Assembly: GCA_921293015.1 (NCBI GenBank)
Contig: OV121094.1
Span: 35,710,054 to 35,774,053 of the forward strand
DNA: 64,000 nucleotides
Origin: Phorcus lineatus
Taxonomy: Eukaryota; Mollusca; Gastropoda; Trochida; Trochidae
Direction: 5' to 3'
The first letter of the stretch is position 1, and each line of letters opens with the position of its first letter. The notes under the pieces are model-generated. The model saw only the letters and a program-made list of their open reading frames with translations. It did not search any database and was not told the origin of the DNA. Made by a program: the position numbers and the translations under genes. Below, in pieces: positions 27,314-41,050 of this stretch.

Positions 27314-27585
27314 GGGGGCGGGATAACGCAGTGGTTAGCGCGTTCGGCTTCGGATCAAGAGGTCCGTGTTCCAAATCCGCCAAGGGCTCTTTGTCTGCAG
27401 TAGAGAACTCTTCTACAGACAGCAAGGTTCGGGTGCAAAGCTACACTGAATTTCAACGCACTACCATCAATGGTTCTCTAGTTCTAGCCGGTGTTCGCAG
27501 GTCTCACAGAAATGCATAACCATGGTGTTGCGGGTTTTCTCTCTGCAATAATACTAGCAGCTGCGTTATAAGTGAAATACTCTTG
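27314..27585 (+). repeat. tRNA-derived SINE, copy 2
   Basis: Head GGGGGCGGGATAACGCAGTG with an A-box-like stretch, then TCAAGAGGTCCGTG and a decayed B box (GTTCCAAATCC). The body has the diagnostic AGTAGAGAACTCTTCTACAG and the tail ACTAGCAGCTGCGTTATAAG. It is about 90 bases longer than copy 1 at 8036-8215; the extra part lies between body and tail. The better B box in copy 1 and the intact middle in copy 2 together give a picture of the full element. Confidence 0.75.
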
Positions 27586-28078
27586 AGAACAGCGATAATC
27601 CCCTAATCACCTCATCTTAAATTATGACACAGTGTCACTTCAATGCTATAACAATGTCAAATATATGTTTCAAATTTTCAAATCATTTTGATATCTTTTG
27701 TCATTATGGCAATGAATCGGGAAAAGATGCTTTTTAACAAAGAACAAGCAATGCCTTCTTTTATCAAATAAAATAGTGTTGCTGTTAAAAGTTTTAGGCT
27801 ATCATCTCAAATTATTTTACACCTTTTTTCTTCTAATAAAACTTTAAGAAACGTAAGGAACAATAAAATGAATTTCAGAAAGAAATTGTATCATCAAAAA
27901 TGAAAGTGAACTTACCCCAATCAAAATGTATCCATTTAGAATTACAATTAACCAGTATGACTTTGACTTGAAACGTATGAGATTCGACCAATGTTTGTAA
28001 AAACACAAAATATAGACAACATATACACTAATGGTTATCCAGTTTCATGATTACATTGTCTTTTGCGCAGTTGAAATG
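27586..28078. other. Short non-coding gap
   Basis: Nothing recognisable was found: AT-rich sequence without tandem structure, open frames of interest or element termini. Confidence 0.4.
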
Positions 28079-28188
28079 TAACCTTTTAGATGAAACAATA
28101 TAACCTTATAGATAAAACAATATTACCTTATAGATAAAACAATATAACCTTATAGATAAAACAATATAACCTTATAGATAAAACAATC
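28079..28188. repeat. 22 bp minisatellite, five copies
   Basis: Five head-to-tail units with the core ACCTTATAGATAAAACAAT. The first unit is diverged (CTTTTAGATGAAACAAT) and the others nearly identical. The unit is AT-rich, with no coding role and no adjacent gene. Confidence 0.9.
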
Positions 28189-31100
28189 CATCAAGTGAGG
28201 TTTTTACTACAGTTACTTTATTCAGTGCAACGATTAAGACCTATGGACAAAGGCAGCTTTTCCTCGTCACATTTTAATTTTTGGAGGTAGAGGAGACCAA
28301 TTGGACTAAATGAGAATATATTTCTTATGCATTAATACGACCACAAGTCACAAGTCCCCTTTCTAAAAGCCTAAGACTAAGTTTTGATTTCGAGTAATGA
28401 GTAACGAAAAAATGGATTTGATCATAAATATCTTAACAAAATTATTTTTTATCATGAATTAACACTAGCACTTGTTTCACATTTAGAATCAATTGTCAGT
28501 ACTGAATGCATTTTAGTTCTCAACCTTGGTACGAAACGTGTAAAATCAAGTTTAGACCAGTCAGAAATTATCAAATACCCATAGAGTCAAAAGTAGGTTC
28601 ATGATTCCAACTTGGATTTAAAAGATGATCTTATGCCGTATCTGCCATGAGACAGTAAACGTCATTGCATTAAACATTAACCTGGCTACTTCAGGCCGAT
28701 GCTCACGCCTTACACCGCGATAAAATAGCAAGATAATGTTCTCGTCGCATATCCGTAAGACAACTTTAAATCAAATAGATAATGATAGTCAGTAGAGCAG
28801 ACGTAAAATATTCACATTGTTGCCATTGTGATCAAGAGGAGAAATATGATTTCACGTGTAGGAATGTAGATTTATTTAATCGAAGACAGACCAATATGAT
28901 CTAAGTCAACTTTATGAACCAATGAATCATGTCCCGACGACATCGAGAAGACGTCTCCTGGACTAAAGGGTTCGAAGGTCGTGAACAGCGAGGCCCAGAC
29001 ACTAGCACAATCATCAGAGTCAAATAAACGTAAAATCCTGTAATGATATTATGAGTTCTCAACGAATATTATCTGGTTATCATACGTTAAAGGGGCAATA
29101 ACACTTTATTTAGATAAATAAAGAAATCTCACGAAAATTAAAATAAATGTTTCCAATTGCAAGACGTTTTTAATCAAAAGGTATGGTTACCAGGTTAGAT
29201 CAATCAAATCCAGTTCCCTCCCTCCGATAATCAAAAGGTTTTCAAACAAAAGTGGCCGCCATTTTTAAAAAAAAATACTTGTTTATTTCTTTTATGACTA
29301 CGGATGATAAGGTTGAGTAATCACATTTTTGACCATCTGAAGATACTTCATTTGGCATAAACTAATGTTTAATTGGCCACATTAAATGAAATGAATTTGT
29401 CAAGAACGTGCTACTGCCCCTTTGAATAATTAGAAAAAATTCAAAGTTTGACACAAACTTAACGTGAAACACTGCATGTTCAAAACGACCAAAAAGGTGC
29501 TGCATTTATTTATTTTTATAAGAAAACCTAACTGACACAGAGTATATTTTTGAAGTTCTACCTCATGTTAATATCTCAAATAATATCAGGCATAACCGAC
29601 TCTTGCTGACGACCACTGAATGGTAAATGTTTTATTACAACACATACAGCTGCTTAACAAACGTTTGTTTTATCACTTTGAAATTTAGTGCAAAAATAAT
29701 GTTAAATGGTGCTCACTTAAGATCGTCTTATTCAAGCATAATTCATTCAAAGTGTTTTTTAAAGAGGATGAAGAAAAAAACATTTGGCAGGGATTTATGC
29801 TACACTGTGGTCAAAAATACAAAAACCCAAATTTCATGCTTATCTTACAAAATAGTTCTTTTTTTGGTAAATAAACGCAAGATATACATGTATCGTAATT
29901 TCAACCCATGTTGTCTATTTCGATAAAAAAAAAATGAAAATGTGTTCGAAAATATTTTTTGGCAGAAATAGAAAATCTAAATTTTCTTTTTTTGATCCCT
30001 GTCATTTTGATTTTTGTCACTTATGTGCATTGCCAAACTTACCTGGCATACCACATGCCTGTCCCTTGAATATGTTATGTTGAAATTATCCCTTTACAAA
30101 ATGTATAAGAGTTTTGACTGTATTTTGCTGAGAATGGTAACTTTTTCAAATGTTCATAAAAGGGGATTTTACTAAGGGATTCTTTAACAGCGAAACAAAT
30201 ATCAATTCAGGAGCTGCATAGCACTATACAAGACTGCTAGCCTTATTGCATTTGTTTTATAATTTTCTTTAAACCTCAAATTCCGGACAAAGCAAGTGTG
30301 TAAAGCATGCGTAAAATGATAACCTGACGGTTTATCGAAATGGTACATGTACATATGACAGTTGTGTTAAGTTACTTCCTATATATCTTTTCATTCGTTT
30401 AAAATATTGGAGGAACGCATTTGAAATTGACGAATAAACAATTCAAATTACACTGACAAATCTGCTAATTCAAAAACCCTACCTGTTACCACTTTTTGAA
30501 TGACTTTAGGTAATTGTTGCAAAGCCACCTAAGTAATTCAACGACATTTACAGTGAAAACTATGAGTATCGTAACGATTGAAATCGATCCTTTCATAAAT
30601 AATACTTCATTTCATTACGACTTTGCAAAAAAGATTTTAAAACCGTGACAAATCAGCAAAGAAAGAGACATAGGGTTGATAGGCAAAATGACGAAGCTGT
30701 TATTTATTTATTTATTTCAGGCGTTATTTTAGACAAAACTGAGAGATATTAACAACGTAAATACATATTCATTCATTTAATTAATATTTTTTCACAATAT
30801 AAGTGCAACATTTGAAGAAACAGTGAACACTTATATGATTTTCTGAAGGCGAAATAGATATCCTATTGGGTTTCTGGAGGCTTGGTATTAATCTGCAAAT
30901 GATACTAGTAACATTTCTGACAGTGTTTCATCTGAATCAAGCAATACAATTAGTAATAAATGCCAGGTATATATCTTCAACATATATAATATCACAAAAA
31001 GAAGTTGATCGCAGGAAGATGGTTAGTAACTTTTTTTGGTTAATGATCTCCCTGAAGATCGCCAAATACTGTCGCTAGAGAAAACCGATTTCTCTGTGAT

Positions 31101-32650
31101 ACGTGTATACGTATGCATTTCTGTGATGGGTGTATTTTTGACAATGAAGTCCTCACAATTTCTTAAATTAGAGATTCATATTTTGATCTTATGTTCAGAT
31201 ACAGTTGGACACCGGAATTAGACTTTTCATGATGCGTTTGGCCGGAATATATATGTGGCAGATGTATTTTACTGTAAATTAAGTATTTTATCTTATTACC
31301 AGTCTCTCTTTTATTTATATTATTACATAGCACAACAAGGGTTAAGGCTTTAGAGGGTGGTCTTTTCTTAAACTTATTATATAACGTAACCATGCCAGCT
31401 GATTGGCCCTACTAACGTCATGCACATGTTAAGTCATTCCGCACAGTTTCTTTGCACCGGTAACACAGAAGTGAAAGTAAATCTATTTATCATTATCTAT
31501 TTATTATCGATTCTTTGAGGTCATATTTTTTTTTTTGAAAGATCGCTAGACCTACATTTAAACTTACATCACAGTCCATGTAGGGTCTATTAACGTTCTT
31601 TATTTCTAAGACGTCATTTTATCACACATTGTTTGATTATGTTACGATTCTCAAGACCCCCTATGATCTTATGATTCAATACATTTTACATATTCAATCC
31701 CAAATGACAAATATATGATAAATGCTCATTTTGAATGAAAATATAAAGAGTTTATATAAATGTATATCGATAAGTCTGATCGACGCGATAACCGGTTTTA
31801 AATCATAATACGGGCTTTTAATCTTCCTGTTGTCACTATACATTCCGAATAGCATTACGGGGTAGAAGCAACGTTTAAAAACGTTTTCCTCATAACTTGT
31901 CTAAGAAACATTTGTCGATCCACAATGTAATATTTTCAGAGGGTCAAACATCTATTTCCTCAACCCAGTCGATATTAGAAGTGGAAGTGGATCTAGAATC
32001 AAACAAAAAAACCACTGGCAGCCAACAATTTGAGGTAAGGGACTTGATTGGCTTAGATTTAATAAACTTGACATGTTCGTTTTAGATATGCTTAATTGTA
32101 TTAAAATGACTGTTTTACAATTGGGGAGATTTATTTTTATTGGAATGAGATTTGTTTTCATCGGTGTGAGATCCATTTACAAAAACGTGCTATTTGTATC
32201 ACAAAGTGGCTCTTTTCTTATTATATGTTGTCTTGTAGAACGAAAATATTTCATGTTAATAATTCTGTAACATGAACATGCTTTTAATCAATTACATTCT
32301 GCATGTACTCGGTCAAAGATGACATTGGCCGAAAACAAATTCCACTTGGTGCATGGATTGTAGGACATTTTATTCTTACCCTGAGTCTAATAAGTCGTTA
32401 ATTATACTGCTTTGTATCTACAAGGTTAATACGTTCAAATACAGGAATATGATTTGAAAGCTGTTTGATCGAATAGATGAGATTCCAACCTAATATCGTT
32501 AAAGTGCTTAGGTTCAAACTGATTATGATGAACAATCAGGAGAAATAATCGAGTACTTTGATTTCATTGGCCTTAGGCGAGGGTTAAATAAATTTCACGT
32601 GGCTTCACGTATCCCTGTTCTACTGTAGGAGTAAGAATTGAATGAATTTC
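28189..32650. other. AT-rich non-coding stretch
   Basis: No supported gene or element. Open frames are all below 100 codons and rich in AT-driven residues. No clear paralogy with the 43-44 kb region was detected here, so the duplication described below seems to begin near the right end of this stretch. Confidence 0.45.
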
Positions 32651-33964
32651 CTTCAACAGTGTTCTTTTAACGATTTTCTACTTCGACTGTAGTTATTTCA
32701 ATTTTATTCTGTTTAGGTTTCCAAATAAATATGAAATGTTTATAAACGATTGTATTGCTGAACATCTTGAACATGTCATAAAGATTTTCCTGACGGTAAA
32801 TCTCAAGATTAAAAAAACAATATTGATGCATTTACAACATGCAAGTAATCAATAAATAGCATTAAAAGTTTTTTTCCACGAATTTACGACCTACCGAAAC
32901 ATTAGTAATTAATTAATGCACTTTTATCTGCAGTTTCGTTGGGTTCAAATCAAAGTGAATGTGATGGTTTAATTTAAGATCAAAAAGTGCAAAAAAAAGC
33001 CAGTTCATTATCCTTTGACTGTCATTGTTCTTGGCATCGCGGACATGTCAATATGATTTATGCGAATCAACAGAAAGAGGAATGAAAATAATATCATGAA
33101 CTTTTACGTTGAATAATATACTCCGAGCATAATCGTCTTGATAAATATTATTTCACAAATAATTCAATGATGTAATTCACTGATGAAAATAAATGTCAGA
33201 ACTAAATTTTCAAATGTCATTTATGAATCCTAAGACTCATATCAGTAAGACTTCATACAACAATTTACAATATTCATAAATGACATCTTGAAAAATGGTA
33301 GCATTTGCTGAAATATAGTGGTTTAAGGATTTAGGTCATCAATGATTGTGGCTCCATCTGAATCATGACATAATTCAGGAAACATAAAAATGTCCTCGAA
33401 ACCAGTTGCAACAGCCCCTTAATGGCTTCATTTCCTCCACAACAAAATAGAGGACAGTTTAAATTAGGCTGTCATTGGCTATCGATCAATATGAGTGACT
33501 AGCATAGTTTTTATCTAAATCCAGCAGACAGCAAGAATGTTTCATGCTTGTACTATTATCATTGCGTTACAATACAAAACAAATAAAATGAAAGTAATGT
33601 CTCTGTAATGTCTAAAAAACTAAGTGTACATCTTATAAATTCATCCTCAAGCTTGATTATTTCGTTTCCTGTAGATTTTGTCTAAACACAATAATAATGT
33701 TGAAACAAATACGTCTGAACACTTTCAACAGCCAATATTTCAGGTTGACCTCTATCTCTTCATCTATATTTATCATCTTCCATAGAAACCGGAAATCATA
33801 CCAAGAAAAACACATTTTTCTCTGGATTATCTAAATAATTTGTAATATCATTACAAGTGTTTTAATTATGAGAAACACTTAAGCAAAACGCCCGTAATGA
33901 ACTTCCAGTTTACGCCTCCTTTCAACTGTGAACATCTTACCAGAAATTCAAATAGCAACGCCGC

Positions 33965-34240
33965 CACTTTACTCAACACCTTAACGTAGTGTGTTGGCTT
34001 GTTTGCTTTAGGAGCATACAAGCTCCTGGTGGGGGCACCAAAGCTGGACAAGTCGACGGGAAGCAGCTAAATTTGAGTCGTTCTAAAACTGGCTGTTTTC
34101 CCCTCAATATGCTGTATTTTCCGTCTGTTTCCGTCATCATTTCGTTTTGTTTTCTCCCTGATTTTTCCCACTATCTTTTGATGATTGTTATCAACGTATT
34201 AAATGAAATATTGAAGAAATAATTGACGTTTATTTTAAAT
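33965..34240 (+). other. GC-richer segment specific to copy A, possible exon-like ORF
   Basis: After a pyrimidine-rich TTGCTTTAG there is a GC-elevated open stretch reading RSIQAPGGGTKAGQVDGKQL and onward to a TAA near 34220. I could not find it at the matching place in copy B (about 45230). It might be a small inserted fragment or an exon of an unknown transcript. I do not recognise the protein and no donor site or partner exon was found. Confidence 0.15.
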
Positions 34241-36672
34241 GATTTCAGCGCAACTGAACGGTTTTATTTGCTGACTTGATTTGACTATAAGTACATGACA
34301 CAGAGTACATGTATGTTGTTGGATTCAAATATGTCAAACTTCATAAATGGTGTTATTTTATCGAAAAGTAGTGGTTGTTCCAGAAAATCAGAATGCTAAT
34401 GATTATCAGTTTAATATAGTCACAGCAAACGGGTTAGTGTCCTGACTTGTAATCGAAATGTGAACAGTAGCACGCGCCAATGATTCAAAAGAAATTTCGC
34501 TAACTTATTTACAGCAGACACAAAGACAAACATTGGATGATAGTGTTTAGCAGGTAATTTAACACATAATTTCGAATTCTTAACATGTATATGCATGTAG
34601 GCTCGTTTTCTGATTTTCAGTGAAAACAAGAAAATACCATTACTTTGGAATTTTACAGATAAAGATGCAAGTTATGGGAGGCGATTTTAACTGAACTTTA
34701 ACTTACTAAAGCCACATTATAAATCGTGAAACATACTCTGTGTCACTTGAAACTAATTGCATGAAGTTCTTATTTAGGTACATTAATGAAGTTTTGAATT
34801 ATGTTAGCACGTTTGGCGGCGAGTAAAATATATTTGATATGTTGGAACCATACTTTGATTTGCTGATATTATTCAGCATCATATAGCATATCATAACTTA
34901 CATATATTTTGTTTCATGTAACACATCTTTACTTAAGTTATCAGAAAGGGTTTTTTCATCAAGACTTTACCTTCATTCCGTCTTTCTCTTTTTATGTCCT
35001 CCCCATACTGATTTGTAAACTCATTTTCGGTTACAACATCTACGTTTTAAATGACTGTGATATTTCTGACAGCTTATCAAACTTGACTTTATTGAATTAT
35101 CGTTAAGCACTTCAAATACTTATACAGATATAAGACATAAAAAAATGTGATGCATAAACTCAATTAAGAACCTAATCTTATCAGGGAGCAAGTGAAATGA
35201 CAACGAAAAAGAGAACCTTTTTTGTAATTTAAAAAACATGCTTAAGAGGTATCTAAAGCCACTGTAAAGACAGCCGTAGATGCCAAAAAAACTCATCGGA
35301 CATATTAAATAGGGAAAAAACCTACAGAGCTGCCACATTTCAAAACTAATAGAAAGAGGTGAAGTAAAGTTAATGAAGTGGAAATTTTGGATTCGAAACT
35401 TTACATTTCTTTAGCATTGCTTTTTTATGATCATTTAGGATATATTCTTATTCCATAAAAAGGCGATAAGAAGCAAATTATAAATGATAGTTTGACTTCA
35501 TTCAAAACAAAAAATGACAGATTTTTCTTCAGGGTATGGACATGAAGTCACAATAAAGTGAAGAGGGACTAGTTCCCCCATTCTCACTCGTCCAATTATG
35601 AGAATCCTATAGTCATGTCTCTGTGTCAAGCGATAAATTCAGACCTTTTAAAGATAAAAGCTTGTCGATAGTCTTAACAAAGAAGAGGAGATCAGAATCT
35701 GAAATTTGAAGCAAGTTCTTAAAGCGTGTCGTTACCCGTTTTTAATTAATCAGATTAATGGTTTTAGATCGTTGAATGTGTTTCAGGTATTATACGAAGT
35801 CCTCGATAGCCTCTGCAGACCTCTACATTAACACTTGTTGAATGTTCAGGCTAAATAAAAACGTCACTGCCTTTTAGAATTTAGAATCGTTGTGTACATT
35901 TATGCATGTGTGTGTACAAGTAAACGTTGGGGGCATTTTGCTTTTTTGCATTTGCTTGCCATTGCCTTAGTTGACACACATTACTATGCCAAACAGTTTC
36001 CTCACAAATCTTTAAAGAATATAGGACACGTAATAAAAACGTAGATATGTGTTCACTAAAACTCAGATTGAAAACTGTTTGAGTTCAAAAAACATTTTTA
36101 TTCTTCCTTGATTAGCATTTATTTTCTCTTAGAAGGATAACTTTCTATCGGAGTTTTACATACTTTGATAATTCCAATGACAACTGAAAGGACGAATACT
36201 GAAAAAGCTATTAAAGATAAAGCTATTTTTTCTTCGAAATAAAATGAATTGTCGTAAAGGGGCATAGACTTTTACACAATTTTATATGATATATAAGATA
36301 TTCATATTCAATATAATCGTCATACTAAAATATAGATTGAAAATCATACCAATCATGTTGATAACTGCTATGCCCAAAGCAAAGACTGATACGTTGGATC
36401 AGGAAGCACATATGAACTGTTATGCGTATATGACAGATAGGTCAATAATATTGAAACAAACAGGATATCCTCAATAAAAGGACGACATTTCAGAAATCTC
36501 TGGACGTCGATGGCATCATTGACGACTTTGACGTCATCATCGACGACGTTGACTCCCAAAAGACTCACTTTAAGTGGTTCTTAATTGCGATGTTTCCCTT
36601 CCGACAAAATAAACAATTCGTATGATGTGAGCTAATAAACTGAGATACACTTTTGTGTACATTGTTACATGT

Positions 36673-36688
36673 CGTGGTAATTACCACG
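36673..36688. repeat. Perfect 16 bp palindrome
   Basis: CGTGGTAATTACCACG is its own reverse complement and has TAATTA at its centre, a homeodomain-type core. It lies in duplicated copy A. The corresponding place in copy B (about 46300-46310) has CATGGTCAGTGTC instead, so the palindrome is not conserved between copies. Confidence 0.5.
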
Positions 36689-39600
36689 CACTTACGTCAC
36701 TACTGAAGCGGAAACAAACATCAACAGATGAATTGATAATATGTGATTCAATGATATTCACCATAAGACATCACAGGGTTTATGATTTGAAAATGAGATT
36801 GTATTGTGCACGATTATAACCAACTTGTTGAGATTCAGGAAAACTTGCTAATGCAAAAATCAACATATGTGACTGCTAAGTTTTTGGTAATCAACTTTAT
36901 CTGATAACTGTAAGTCTTTATAAACTTTCAACATATTTGGTAACATGTTTATTGTGAAAATATCAACGTTTTAAAGTATAACCATATGTCTTCATCGCCT
37001 GCCAACGATATCGACCAATTTTGAGCACTGGTGGTTTGACATTTTCATTTATTTGATATTCTTAACTTTTGAGAGTTTCCAAAGCATTATTGTAAATTGG
37101 TTCGCATTATTTCATTGTGGTTTTCAGAGAGGTAAAATAATGACGATCTTAAACGTCAGATCAACGTGGTTTTACTGCTATGACAAATCACGAGTCTTCA
37201 CATATTTGACATTCTCTCCCAACGGAAGAAGCTCAATTCCTGACCGTATCAATAAGAGTATTGTGGCATTGTCATTCAAACAAAGTCAAGGTTCAGAGCA
37301 GTAGACAGTTGAGCATTTTTAATGTTTATATTTACCTCTCCGAACACATATTTGTTATGCCTTATCATGTTTTTCATATCGTCGAAAAGAGAGTGGATGC
37401 CTATATTATGAAGGGCTAACAGCTCGCATTAAGGGGCCGATTAACCCAAGTTTGCAGAGCAAGGACCAATCTCCTGTACCTTAAGAGATGGTTTTCTTTT
37501 TCTAAAGAACAATATAGACCGTTATTCCCCACTGCAGTTTATCTACAGGCGTTATAAGTTCAAACCGAGTCATTAGTTTTCATGCTGGTTCAGTAGAAAG
37601 ATTTTCAATTTATTATGTGGAAAATACAAGGTCTAAGGTAACTTTGTTGAAACAATTCTGGAGAAGTAGCCAAGCAGAGTTGAATGCCTTGATACGAGGG
37701 ATATATCTTATCTTTCACATTTTCACAAATATATGGTTTTTTTTACTGATTTAACGTGTATGATATGCCTTGACATATCCGTGGATGACATAGGTTATAT
37801 GAGCTTAAAAAACTTTATCTATTATTTTCTTGAAGACGAGAATCCATCCATTTCAACACGAACTTGTAATGCTCTCAAATAATTAAACTAATCGATGCAG
37901 TGACCCAGGCTTCCTTTCATTCTTTTAGTATGGACAAACAAGCAAATGAATCAAAGATTAGACCGCTTAAGTTTAAACCAACGTGAACAGAAAATGTTCA
38001 TTTTGGTTCAACAGGTGCTTGTAAAATGTCAATTGATTATAATTGGAATGTCAATGAATTATGAATTTGTCAATATACCAACAGAGATATGATAACAATA
38101 TCATTCAAGTGTTCTATTTAAGAAAAGGAATAAAACTTTCTACCAACAGGCATTGATCCATATTAACACCTAATTCAAATGAAGAATTGTAAGATTCTTT
38201 AAATTCATTTTTAAAAGTGCCATCATGCCGAATTATCAAACTTACTGATACGAACGTGAATTTTTAAAGACAAATTTAAATCAGTACCAATGGCGTTATC
38301 TTATCTCCTGCAAAATAATAATAAAAATTTTTATTGAGTCATCAATCTTTCCAGTTATAATGTAGTCCATGTGGACTGAGTAGAACTTTAATATTCACTC
38401 TAGAGTAATAATCTTTCATATTTCTACTCATAATTCATTGTTCTTTTGTCCATTGTTTTTGTTTGTCATCATTTTATTAATTTCACATTTTTCATCTTCT
38501 ATCCATGACATTTCTATAAATTATAAATAAATGTTGACATTTTAGGTCTCATCTCTAAAATTTGCATTATTGTCAGACATTAACATTAACATTACAACAT
38601 TAAACGTATAAACACACAAGCTTGCACAAATTGAAAACTAATTGTCAACAGCTCTTCGTTACATTACTGAAATGCATTGGTTGCTTTGTTCAACAAAAAG
38701 AGCATTATATTGGCTTTACTCAATTTTTACGATCATATATATTTAGTTTGACCTATGTTAGAATAAATACAATAGGATAGTTTGCGTAGTTTCGTAGCAA
38801 GGTCATGCCTAGTGCTCATATAGGGAAGTGATGTTTACTATTATTATTAGAATAACATGTGGCTTAGATTGTACAAATTCTTTGCCAAAATTTAAAAAAA
38901 TTTCAATATGAAAAACATCAATCCTTTCGAAAATAGTACATGTAGATTTGATCTTGACGGCCCCTTATTTTTTTCTCATAAACAGGTAATACAGTCTTTA
39001 TCATGTAGAGTAAATCAAGTAGTCAGTGTTTTGCATAATCAACGCGAAAATTTTGGTAAATATGGTAAAGGATAAAAACCATATCAACAACTAATCATCA
39101 TAATAATACTTTAAATACAAAACAAAGCAAGAAGGGTATGGGGTTCAGGTTATCATGTATTTGTTACGTTGTAAAAATCTGTAAGAAGAATTGTGACATC
39201 ATGAAATAATTAGACGTCTTGGAACCTAGAAACTCATAATGTGTTTCATCAGGAATCCACACATGTCGCCATGATTTCTAATGTTGTAAGTTATGCATAT
39301 AGTGTGTGGAATTATTATATACACGAGGAGAGGGGTTGACTATAGAATATATGGGCTTGGTAAGGAGAGTGAGCGACCTGATTAGCAATGGTTATAGACA
39401 TGAAGCCATGTGGGTGTTCTTACAATAGATTAGGTTGATGTACATAGCTTGAGGAAGAAATTATATACTGATTGGCTGCAAATTTTGGTCCAATATTCAT
39501 TTGGAGAAAACCTTCTATTTCAGCAGTTGATAGTGAAGTTAAATTTTGGAAATGTAATTCAAATGATAATGATGATGCTTGATCAAATGGAACAACTTAA

Positions 39601-40372
39601 AACAGCAAATAGTTAATATTCCCCTCACTAACGTACTTTTGGAGTAAAAAGGAATGGGATATAAATTGACATGTAAGATAGTTACATCGGTGGCACAGCA
39701 TGTCCAAGAAATTTTTAACATTAAAGGGGAATTCTAATGATGAACGTTAAACTGAATGAAATTGATAGAACAAAGACCTTCATTTTATCTTTTATTTAGA
39801 AAAAAAGTTATACAATTATTTGTTCCTAGCATCAAATAATAGAATAGTCAGGCAAACTTGCAGTTAAAAATAGATCTATACAGTTCTGTTTTTAACAACC
39901 GATTTATCCCTTGGAAATAGATCTATTTTTATAATATAGGTCACAATTGATAGCGTCAAGCACCGCACCAAGTATTCGATTCTTTTGCAAATTATTAAAT
40001 CCATATGTATCACTAATTGTTTCTCAACTCTCAAAGATTGCCAGTACAAGTTATATTAAATTAAAGTCTAAAGCATAGTTCACTACCTCTATCTTTGTCT
40101 GTCACGAAGCGATATCCCACAAATTGACTCCAACAAATTGACTCGCCTTTATGAAATTCTCTACTTATCGACTTGTAGCCGCTTGTTTCTCGCGTGTGCC
40201 GTTGTAAAGGAGGTTTTTTTTCATAACATGGAATAGAATTTTCTAACCTTTCATGCGACATTTACGCGTCTAATTTAATACACGTACCGTCTTTTTTATT
40301 CTTAGACACCTCTGTTCCCTTTAAATTTTGAGATTTGCAGAGACAATCGTTTTCCGTATTAAAGGTTGCCAA

Positions 40373-40700
40373 TTATTTCGGAATAACCACATGGTCACGT
40401 GGTTCTAAATTTGATACAGATGTGTTCATTGCTTTACGATATTGCCGAGATACAAAGAGGCTAAATATGATTGGTTGAAAGTCCCTTTGAAAATTCCAAC
40501 TGTAATATCGAGAGAATTTGTCCGGTGGGGCCTCCAACCAATAAACTTTAATCGACTGGGCCTGCCGTGTTCCCAATAAGAACCTGTTTGCACGTTATGG
40601 AGAGAATCAAGCAAATGGTTCTTGAGATATCGCACTGACACGGGTAAAGTTTTTAAGTCTCGTGGTGACCTTGAAATGAAGTTCAAGGTCACAAAATACA
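40373..40700 (-). repeat. Diverged solo fragment related to the 55.4-56.2 kb tandem-unit family
   Basis: GTGGTGACCTTGAAATGAAG followed by TTCAAGGTCAC at about 40661-40692 matches the most conserved segment of each unit at 55.4-56.2 kb (GGTGACCTTGACGTCATTTT then CAAGGTCACC). On the minus strand, GCGATATCTCAAGAACCATT resembles the unit's GCGATAACTCATGAAGCTTA. The rest has drifted, so the boundaries are approximate. Confidence 0.45.
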
Positions 40701-41014
40701 ATAGAGACCTCTCTTATGCATTGTATAAACATTATTTATGTACCCTGTAATCAGGTTACATTTGGTCATTTTTACCTACAGTATTTAGCATTGATAAGTC
40801 TAAATTCTTTTGAGTTCCTCTCTGGTGGACGATTGTTAATGATAAAGCGACGTTTCGATTGAAATTTGTCTCTTTAATGTCGTTTAGCTTTGAATTCATT
40901 TGTGTAGATAGTTAAGTTCCGATTAAGAATTTCTATATTTGGAGCAATAAAACCTTTTGTAAACATCAATGCAAGTATGTATATACAATGCACCATGGTT
41001 ATAATGTCACCGTT

Positions 41015-41050
41015 TGTGAGTGAGTTTGGGTTTAACGTGTTTTCAAAATG
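41015..41050 (+). repeat. Truncated head of the GTGAGTGAGT repeat family
   Basis: GTGAGTGAGTTTGGGTTTAA followed by CGTGTTTTCAAAATGAG matches the first ~35 bases of the longer copy at 47329. The similarity ends abruptly, so this is a fragment. Repeats opening with GTGAGTGAGT are, from general knowledge, frequent in gastropod genomes such as abalone. Confidence 0.6.

Larger units (their letters stand above)
32650..39700 (+). repeat. Ancient direct duplication, copy A
   Basis: A series of blocks is matched in the same order and orientation in copy B (44050-57200). Anchor pairs seen by eye are 32753/44112 (AACAATATTGATGC), 33331/44670 (TTAGGTCATCAATGA), 34854/45386 (TTTGATTTGCTGATATTATT), 36432/46090 (GACAGATA then CAAACAGGAT), 37149/47040 (TAAACGTCAGAT), 37486/49625 (AGATGGTTTTCTTTTTCTAA), 38050/51366 (GTCAATGAATTATGAAT), 38291/51638 (TGGCGTTATCT) and 39189/56646 (AATTGTGACATCATGAA). 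Between anchors the sequences have drifted with many small indels. No gene is evident in either copy. Copy A has not received the large insertions found in copy B, so it serves as the empty-site reference. Confidence 0.85.

Noticed and set aside
40373..40701. Minus-strand genes of 67 and 91 codons
   Set aside because: They overlap a diverged repeat fragment and show no domain.
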